Assembly (NCBI GenBank): GCA_937907605.1
Contig: CALCYI010000041.1
Span: 1 to 12,050 of the forward strand
DNA length: 12,050 nt
From: an uncultured Clostridia bacterium
GTDB taxonomy: Bacteria > Bacillota > Clostridia > Oscillospirales > Acutalibacteraceae
Direction: 5' to 3'
Below are positions 7,323 to 12,050 of the stretch, one piece after another. Both the position numbers and the translations under genes were made by a program. Every line of letters begins with the position of its first letter. The stretch's first letter is position 1. The notes beneath the pieces are model-generated. The model was not told the DNA's origin. It worked only from the letters and a program-made list of their open reading frames with translations, and did no database searches.

Positions 7323-7355
7323 AAAACCCTTCTGTAAAAAATACAGAGGGGTTTT
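7323..7355 (+). terminator. 14-bp hairpin: weak terminator and/or cover over the PBP ribosome binding site
   Basis: Arms 7323-7336 and 7342-7355 pair over 14 base pairs with one G-U pair and a five-A loop. The stem begins with four A and ends with GGGGTTTT, like clostridial intrinsic terminators, but only four T are followed by AATATG, so the U-tract is short. The right arm contains AGAGGGG (7345-7351), the only good Shine-Dalgarno for the ATG at 7359. Folding of the RNA would therefore hide that site. It could attenuate transcription, lower translation of the PBP gene, or both. Confidence 0.7.
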
Positions 7356-7358
7356 AAT

Positions 7359-8855
7359 ATGAGAAAAAAGCTTGTTTTAATTATTATATCGCTCTGCTTG
7401 ATTTTCAGCCTTCTAACTGCGCGGATAGGGTATATTGTATTTGGAGGAGAGTATGCGGTTAACGAGGGCGTTAATTCTCTTGCTGTAACCGTTGATAAAC
7501 GCGAATATAACCTTTATTATTCCGATATTAAACCTCTGACGAATAATATTAAAAAGCGAATAGCGGTAATAAGACCGTCGCAGAAATCGATTGGCGAGCT
7601 TACAAAAGCCTTTTCGCTTGGCGAGGTATCGGATATAACGCAGGAGCTCAAGCTCGGTAAACCCGTTGTAAAAGAGATAGATAAGGATACTGAGCTGAAA
7701 TACAGTACTACTTACAATTCCTGCGACACGCTTTGTACCTGTACTCAGCTTATCTCAAAGGAGAGTGCGGGGCTTCTTTCCCATATAGACCACCCGAGAT
7801 ATGAAAGAAGGGTGAATTTTTCAGTCGACGCGCTCGGCAGAATGCTTAGCGGGGATACGGGGACGCTGATGACGAACGACGGCTTTTATTCAAGGGAGGG
7901 GCTCGTTCTTACCCTTGATGAAAAAATACAGGAGCTTACCTATGAAGCCTGTAAGGGTATGAAAAGCGGCTGCGCAGTTGTAATGAGGGTGGAGGATTCG
8001 GCGATTCTTTCCTGTGTAACAAAGCCCGACGACAGCTATCTTAATAAGCCCTTTTCGCAGTATAGCGTAGGCTCGGTTTTTAAAGTTGCCGTCGCAGCCT
8101 GCGCTCTTGAAAACGGTATGGATAATGAATTTGAGTGTACCTCATCAATTACGGTGGGCGATACGGTTTATACCTGCCAGAAGGATAAAGCCCACGGTAA
8201 ACAGCATTTAAAGGAAGCGCTTGAAAATTCATGCAACTGTTACTTCGTTAATCTTGCGCTTACGCTCGGCGCGGATAAGCTTAGTAAAACACTTGACGAA
8301 TTGGACTTTAACGGTAAGACAACCCTGTATAACGGCTTTGAATTTAAAAACGCACGACTCCCGAGCGAAACCGACCTTAAAAGCAGGGGAGAGCTCTCCC
8401 TGCTCGGCTTCGGTCAGGGAAAGCTTACCGCCGCGCCTTTTGCAATCTGTAATCTTTTGTGCACCGTAGCCGACGGCGGATATTATAAAAGCCCATATCT
8501 AATTAAGGGCTCGATTGACGGGAACGGAGTATATAAAGAGTATGAGCACGATAATAAAAAAGCAGTAATGCGAAAAGAAAGTGCCGATACGCTTCTTACC
8601 TATCTCAGAGGCGTTGTTGAAAACGGAACGGGCAAAGCCGCTGATTATAACGGCAATTCCGCAGGCAAGACCGCTACCGCTCAAACGGGACAGTTCGAAA
8701 ACGGAAGGGAAATCCTCAATACCTGGTTTGCAGGCGTTTACCCATACGATAACCCCGAGTATGCAATAGTTATTATGTATGAAAACGGAACAAGCGGAGC
8801 GTCAGACTGCTGTCCTATATTTCGTACCATAGTTGAAAACCTCGACAGGATGTGA
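7359..8855 (+). CDS. Class B penicillin-binding protein (PBP2/FtsI-like transpeptidase)
   Basis: Membrane-anchored D,D-transpeptidase, 498 residues. An uncleaved signal anchor (about residues 4-24) is followed by a short, poorly conserved N-terminal region and a transpeptidase domain from about residue 180. Active-site motifs are in order: S239-V-F-K242 (YSVGSVFK), S291-C-N293 (ENSCNCYF), and K437-T-A439 (AGKTATAQTG). The last motif is normally KTG; here Ala replaces Gly. LSLLGFGQGKLTAAPF (near 348-363) and the PYDNPEYAIVIMYENG strand also match class B enzymes. The pedestal region is small for FtsI or PBP2, and the usual R-G-x-I-x-D-R motif is degenerate. The protein contains 16 cysteines, many for an exported protein. 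It starts just after a hairpin that covers its ribosome binding site. It could serve elongation, division or sporulation; sequence does not decide. Confidence 0.9.
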   Translation: MRKKLVLIIISLCLIFSLLTARIGYIVFGGEYAVNEGVNSLAVTVDKREYNLYYSDIKPLTNNIKKRIAVIRPSQKSIGELTKAFSLGEVSDITQELKLGKPVVKEIDKDTELKYSTTYNSCDTLCTCTQLISKESAGLLSHIDHPRYERRVNFSVDALGRMLSGDTGTLMTNDGFYSREGLVLTLDEKIQELTYEACKGMKSGCAVVMRVEDSAILSCVTKPDDSYLNKPFSQYSVGSVFKVAVAACALENGMDNEFECTSSITVGDTVYTCQKDKAHGKQHLKEALENSCNCYFVNLALTLGADKLSKTLDELDFNGKTTLYNGFEFKNARLPSETDLKSRGELSLLGFGQGKLTAAPFAICNLLCTVADGGYYKSPYLIKGSIDGNGVYKEYEHDNKKAVMRKESADTLLTYLRGVVENGTGKAADYNGNSAGKTATAQTGQFENGREILNTWFAGVYPYDNPEYAIVIMYENGTSGASDCCPIFRTIVENLDRM

Positions 8856-8861
8856 TATAAT
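8833..8861 (+). promoter_or_regulatory. Extended -10 sigma-A promoter for the WYL-prsW unit
   Basis: TTGAAA at 8833-8838, a 17-base spacer and TATAAT at 8856-8861, with TG at 8853-8854 giving an extended -10. Five of six and six of six matches. It lies over the end of the PBP gene. A start about 7 bases after the -10 falls near 8868, so the leader would be only about a dozen bases, with the Shine-Dalgarno GAGGTG (8869-8874) at its very 5' end. No operator-like palindrome is obvious around it. Confidence 0.7.
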
Positions 8862-8879
8862 AAGCCCTGAGGTGATACT

Positions 8880-9869
8880 ATGGCAAGCAGTAAAACTAAA
8901 ACCCTGCTTATTTTTAAATATTTAAACGAGCTTTCGGACGAGGATAATCCGCTTTCAACGACCGACCTTATCTCGCTTCTTGAAAAGGACGGCATAAGCT
9001 GCGAAAGGAAGAGCATTTATGCCGACGTTAAAACGCTTAACGATATCGGCTTTGACATCGTATCCACCAAAACTCCGAAGCGCGGCTTCTTTATGGGAAG
9101 GCGCAATTTTGAGCTTCCCGAGGTGCGCCTGCTTACCGACGCTGTATCCTCGGCGGGTTTCATTACTCCTAATAAGACGGAGCAGCTCCTTTCAAAGCTT
9201 GAATCCCTCGTGTCAAAGAATCAGGCGGATTCTCTCGTTTCACAGGTTTTTATTGACAGCAATTCTAAATGCGATAACGAGGAAATATACTATGTTATAG
9301 ATTTCCTTCATAACGCGATTATCTCAAAGCATAAGGTTAAGTTCGTATATAAACGCAGGAATATAGACAAGGCTAATAAGAAATCGTATACGGAAAAAAC
9401 CTTCAGGGTTTCGCCCTATGCGCTTGTTTGGAAGAACGACCATTATTATCTTATCTGTAATAATGAAAAGTACGATAATCTTATGAACCTCCGCCTTGAC
9501 AGAATCCGTAAGATTGAAAATCTTGACGAGCCCGCAAGGGACGTAAGCGAGGTCAGCGAATATGTCGGCACGTTCGATATAGCGGATTATTCGTCCCAGA
9601 TGTTTAATATGTTCTCCGGCGAGAAGGTAAGCGTAACCCTTGAATGTGAGCTTGACTTGAGGGAGGAAATAATGGACCGCTTCGGCTCTAAAATCCCTCT
9701 TAAAGCTGTTGATATTGACCATTTTACAACTACCTTTAACGCCGCTATGTCCGACGGTCTTGTTTCATGGATTATGAATTTCGGAAACAGAATTAAGGTG
9801 GTTGAGCCCGCTACCCTCTCCGACGCGGTTAAGTCAAGGGCTGAAAAAATCTATAAACTTTACGAGTAG
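8880..9869 (+). CDS. WYL-domain transcriptional regulator
   Basis: A 329-residue DNA-binding regulator of the HTH-WYL-WCX type. Residues 1-75 form a winged helix-turn-helix similar to HTH_11 (LLIFKYLNELSDEDNPLSTT, then a recognition region with CERKSIYADVKTLNDIGFDI). The WYL domain covers about 135-215: the name motif appears as Y189-Y190-L191 in ALVWKNDHYYLI, with the conserved RLDRI segment at 205-209. The WCX extension covers about 240-325, with LVSWIMNFGNRIKVVEP near 294-310 as its typical end. WYL domains bind small ligands or nucleic acid and act as switches; the ligand here is not known. Start at 8880 follows GAGGTG by 5 bases. It has its own promoter and is 8 bases upstream of the protease gene, so the two are probably co-transcribed. 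No phage or defence genes adjoin on the left. Confidence 0.92.
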   Translation: MASSKTKTLLIFKYLNELSDEDNPLSTTDLISLLEKDGISCERKSIYADVKTLNDIGFDIVSTKTPKRGFFMGRRNFELPEVRLLTDAVSSAGFITPNKTEQLLSKLESLVSKNQADSLVSQVFIDSNSKCDNEEIYYVIDFLHNAIISKHKVKFVYKRRNIDKANKKSYTEKTFRVSPYALVWKNDHYYLICNNEKYDNLMNLRLDRIRKIENLDEPARDVSEVSEYVGTFDIADYSSQMFNMFSGEKVSVTLECELDLREEIMDRFGSKIPLKAVDIDHFTTTFNAAMSDGLVSWIMNFGNRIKVVEPATLSDAVKSRAEKIYKLYE

Positions 9870-9877
9870 GTGAATTT

Positions 9878-10765
9878 ATGACTTATTTGCTTTTTCTTGC
9901 ATTAGCTCCTGCAATTTTCCTTATGTATTACGTGTGGAATAAGGATAAAAGCAAGGAGCCGTTTGGGATGTTGCTTTTTCTTGTAATCCTCGGCGTGCTC
10001 TCATGCATTCCCGCCGCTATAATAGAGGGCGTGCTGGATGATATTATAAGCGCCTTTTTCAGCGGAAATACGTACATATATAATTTCATTAAAGCGTTCT
10101 TCGGCGTTGCTCTGATTGAGGAGGGCTGTAAGTTTGTCTTTATGTATCTTTATACGCATAAGCATAAAGAATTTAACGGGCTTTTTGACGGTATGGTTTA
10201 CGCCGTTTTCGTATCGCTTGGCTTCGCTGCGCTTGAAAACGTATTTTATGTTGTCGATGGCGGCGCGGGCGTAGCTGTTGCAAGAGGACTTATGGCTGTA
10301 CCGGGGCATATGTTCTTCGGTGTGTTTATGGGCTATTATTACAGCCTCTGGCATGTTAATAAGCTCTGCGACGAGTCCGAAAAATACTTTGCAAAGCTCG
10401 GCTTTATTCAGATTAAAGCGCCAAGCTATAAGTATTCCAAAAATCTTGTAAAAGCGGTTGTGGTTCCCGTGCTTTTCCACGGACTCTATGATTTTTGCCT
10501 GTTCACAGAAAATATATACTTTATTTTCCTTAATCTTGCTCTCGTTATCGCACTTTACATAGTATGCTTTGCAAGAATAAAGAAAATGTCAAGCTCGGAT
10601 ATTGAGGATTATAAGCTGATACCACAGCTCCTGTGCCAAAAGTATCCCGAGCTTACGCACATAGTAAACCCGACGGTAGTAAACCCGATGTCCGTTCCTC
10701 AGGATTATTATACAACTCTGCAAAACAAGGCGGTTTATTATGACCCCTATGCAAATATGAAATAA
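9878..10765 (+). CDS. prsW: PrsW-family glutamic intramembrane protease
   Basis: A polytopic membrane protein of 295 residues with about seven hydrophobic segments. Family motifs are complete: E81-E82-G-C-K85 (EExxK), F103-D-G105 with GMVYAVFVSLGFAALENVFY ending in E120-N121, H144 in MAVPGHMFFGVFMGYY, and H201xxxD205 in LFHGLYDF. In B. subtilis PrsW cuts the anti-sigma factor RsiW to release SigW. Here a hydrophilic tail of about 60 residues follows the last membrane helix, with a short V-N-P repeat and a Tyr-rich end. No sigma/anti-sigma pair is in the window, so the substrate is unknown. It follows the WYL gene by 8 bases with a GGTGAA site. The downstream side is interrupted by the end of a mobile element, whose recombinase is convergent with it. 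Confidence 0.92.
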   Translation: MTYLLFLALAPAIFLMYYVWNKDKSKEPFGMLLFLVILGVLSCIPAAIIEGVLDDIISAFFSGNTYIYNFIKAFFGVALIEEGCKFVFMYLYTHKHKEFNGLFDGMVYAVFVSLGFAALENVFYVVDGGAGVAVARGLMAVPGHMFFGVFMGYYYSLWHVNKLCDESEKYFAKLGFIQIKAPSYKYSKNLVKAVVVPVLFHGLYDFCLFTENIYFIFLNLALVIALYIVCFARIKKMSSSDIEDYKLIPQLLCQKYPELTHIVNPTVVNPMSVPQDYYTTLQNKAVYYDPYANMK

Positions 10766-10867
10766 AAAAAGCCTTCCGCACATGGTCTCCTACATAAATA
10801 GGGAGTACCCCGAGGGCGTCCTTGAATTAAGATTAATGGCATAACTACGGTTATGCTGTTTTTCTTT
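10766..10867. other. Boundary between prsW and a mobile element; probable attachment site
   Basis: This stretch joins the + strand host genes to the - strand recombinase. At 10766-10780 is an A-run followed by GCCTTCCGCA, which looks like the left half of a bidirectional terminator; the matching right arm TGCGGAAGGC is nowhere in the following 90 bases. At 10784-10809 there is an imperfect palindrome (GGTCTCC...GGGAGTACC). Large serine recombinase genes often end beside their attachment site, so the crossover probably lies here. The exact joint cannot be placed without the other end or an empty site. Confidence 0.5.
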
Positions 10868-10869
10868 TT
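10839..10869 (+). terminator. Rho-independent terminator, + strand
   Basis: Seven perfect base pairs, GCATAAC (10839-10845) with GTTATGC (10850-10856), around the loop TACG, followed by TGTTTTTCTTTTT. The T-rich tail is on the right, so it stops rightward transcription coming from prsW, right at the stop codon of the convergent recombinase. On the - strand the sequence after the stem is not T-rich, so it is unlikely to serve the recombinase well. Confidence 0.65.
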
Positions 10870-12050
10870 ATGCAGTTTCTTTGATAAGCTCTCCAAGCAG
10901 TTTGCCGTTCTTGTAATTGCTTTCAAGTTCATCTACCGTCGTCTTGATAACACCGACATCGTTGTAATAAATATCAATGTTCTGATAACGCTTGCCGTCA
11001 ACATAGTATGCCTGCGATACGGTTATCTTTTCAATGAATTCATTTACGAGTTCAGGAGTCAGCCTTCTTGGTCGGGTAATACGTTTTACCCTCTCAATAA
11101 ATTTTTGAACACTCAGAAGTCGGTCTTTTTCGGTATTGACTTCTTCCTCAAGAACAGGAACCTTTTCTTTCAATTCGGTTTGCTCGGCTTCAAACGAATT
11201 TGCCATAACAGCATATCGTTCATCGGTTATCTTTCCGCTTGCATTATCCTCATAGAGTTTAAGGATAAGATTATCAATTTCAGAAATACGCTTTTTGGCT
11301 TTGTCAAGTTGACGTCGTTTAGCAGCAAGTTCCTTCTTCCTGTTTTCTTCGCTGTCATTGATTTTCATCTTAGCGAATTCCTTTTCACGATAGGTTACGA
11401 GGTCAAATACTCGCCGCATATCTTCAAGCACAAGACTGTAAATAACCTTTTCACGAATATAGTGCATTGTGCAGGCTTCGGAATCTTTTGCATAACCGGA
11501 ACAGAAAAAGTTTGCGTTTTCTTTCTTGTAGTTGTTGTATGAACTGTAGTACATTTTAGCACCGCAGTCAGCACAAAACATTTTCCTTGAAAACATACTG
11601 ACAATTCCCGTTCGGTTTTGTCTGCGTCTGTTCTTGCGTAATTCTTGAACAAGGAAGAAATCTTCTTCACTGATAATCGCAGGGTGAGTGTTCTTAAAGA
11701 TTTTCCACTCGCTTTTCGGATTTTCAACGCTCTTTTTGTTCTTAAAGGATTTACGCTTCGTTTTGAAGTTCACTGTATCGCCGATGTATTCCTGCTTGGC
11801 TAACAGATAGGATACTGCGTCAGGCGACCAGTTAAAAGGTTTCTCCGGTAATTTGCCACAGTTCCTACCAATGCTGCTCCAATATTCTGTTGGCGTCATA
11901 ACCTCATCGGCTCTTAACCTTTTAGCAATCTGCGAAGGACCAAGTCCTTGAATACACATTTTGAATATTCGCCTTACTATTTCTGCCGCAGGCTCGTCCA
12001 CTATCCACTCGTTAGGATTATCGGGATTCTTCTTATAGCCGAAAGGTGGG
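10868..12050 (-). CDS. Large serine recombinase, C-terminal part (partial)
   Basis: Site-specific integrase of a mobile element. The frame stays open to the right window edge, and the bases beyond the GTG at 12001 encode PFGYKKNPDNPNEWIVDEPA, a usual recombinase-domain start, so that GTG is internal. About 393 residues are visible; the N-terminal catalytic resolvase domain with its serine lies off the window. Counting from the GTG codon, order is: recombinase domain (to about 100, with EYIGDTVNFK and HPAIISEEDF), a zinc ribbon with C143, C146, C167 and C177, a long coiled coil (about 205-305), and a C-terminal DUF4368-like part with LTPELVNEFIEKITV. This layout is typical for recombinases of integrative elements in gut Clostridia. 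The stop lies about 100 bases from prsW in opposite orientation. The element extends to the right. Confidence 0.92.
   Translation of the reverse strand, partial: PPFGYKKNPDNPNEWIVDEPAAEIVRRIFKMCIQGLGPSQIAKRLRADEVMTPTEYWSSIGRNCGKLPEKPFNWSPDAVSYLLAKQEYIGDTVNFKTKRKSFKNKKSVENPKSEWKIFKNTHPAIISEEDFFLVQELRKNRRRQNRTGIVSMFSRKMFCADCGAKMYYSSYNNYKKENANFFCSGYAKDSEACTMHYIREKVIYSLVLEDMRRVFDLVTYREKEFAKMKINDSEENRKKELAAKRRQLDKAKKRISEIDNLILKLYEDNASGKITDERYAVMANSFEAEQTELKEKVPVLEEEVNTEKDRLLSVQKFIERVKRITRPRRLTPELVNEFIEKITVSQAYYVDGKRYQNIDIYYNDVGVIKTTVDELESNYKNGKLLGELIKETA

Noticed and set aside
10662..10691. Near-tandem 15-base repeat (TAGTAAACCCGA) at the end of prsW
   Set aside because: Only two imperfect copies, inside coding sequence and encoding V-N-P twice; no sign of a mobile or regulatory repeat.
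10853..11542. A 229-codon + strand open frame opposite the recombinase
   Set aside because: It lies fully antisense to a clear recombinase coding frame with zinc ribbon and coiled coil; the product is a Phe/Ile-rich shadow with no recognisable domain.
12001..12001. GTG at 12001 as the recombinase start codon
   Set aside because: Conserved recombinase sequence continues upstream of it to the window edge, so the gene is cut by the window, not started there.

Overview
The window carries a typical low-to-mid GC Clostridia (Bacillota) chromosome fragment, probably from a gut anaerobe. The gene families (DnaG, RpoD of about 370 residues, DUF896, U32 peptidase, WYL regulator, PrsW, a large serine recombinase with zinc ribbon and coiled coil) all point that way. 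No rRNA, tRNA or CRISPR array was seen.

Layout. At 1-311 is the 3' end of dnaG, followed by rpoD (383-1498). A tightly packed + strand gene train follows: a DUF896 small protein, a thymidylate kinase, a DUF2156 acyl-/aminoacyltransferase-fold protein, a GNAT acetyltransferase, a DJ-1/PfpI protein, 5-formyltetrahydrofolate cyclo-ligase, MltG and a U32-family protein (TrhP-like tRNA hydroxylation factor). Most of these genes overlap or nearly touch; four junctions overlap by exactly 8 nt. A 14-bp hairpin at 7323-7355 separates the U32 gene from a class B penicillin-binding protein (7359-8855) and buries that gene's ribosome binding site. A near-consensus extended -10 promoter at the 3' end of the PBP gene probably starts a two-gene unit made of a WYL-domain regulator (8880-9869) and a PrsW-family intramembrane protease (9878-10765). 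From 10868 to the right edge, on the - strand, lies the C-terminal part of a large serine recombinase, which marks the end of an integrated mobile element that continues outside the window. The 102 bases between prsW and the recombinase probably contain the attachment site and an orphan terminator arm.

How the genes fit together. The train mixes housekeeping roles: replication and transcription (dnaG, rpoD), dTTP supply (tmk), folate one-carbon metabolism (cyclo-ligase), peptidoglycan control (MltG, PBP) and tRNA wobble modification (U32). The mltG-U32 adjacency recalls the B. subtilis yrrL-yrrM-yrrN-yrrO order, without yrrM. WYL plus PrsW looks like a small regulatory module of ligand-responsive transcription and regulated membrane proteolysis; their functional link is inferred from position only.

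The most important observation is inside rpoD. Codon usage changes abruptly near base 880, within conserved region 2: leucine goes from mostly CTG to almost only CTT/CTC, and arginine from all CGN to half AGR. Everything to the left looks Lachnospiraceae-like in codon use and everything to the right matches the downstream genes. Either rpoD is a real recombinant mosaic or the contig is a chimeric assembly joined in a conserved stretch; until this is settled, linkage of dnaG and the rpoD 5' half to the rest should be treated with caution. I did not find a clear novel defence or toxin system; the WYL-PrsW pair and the element boundary are the best candidates for uncharacterised biology.
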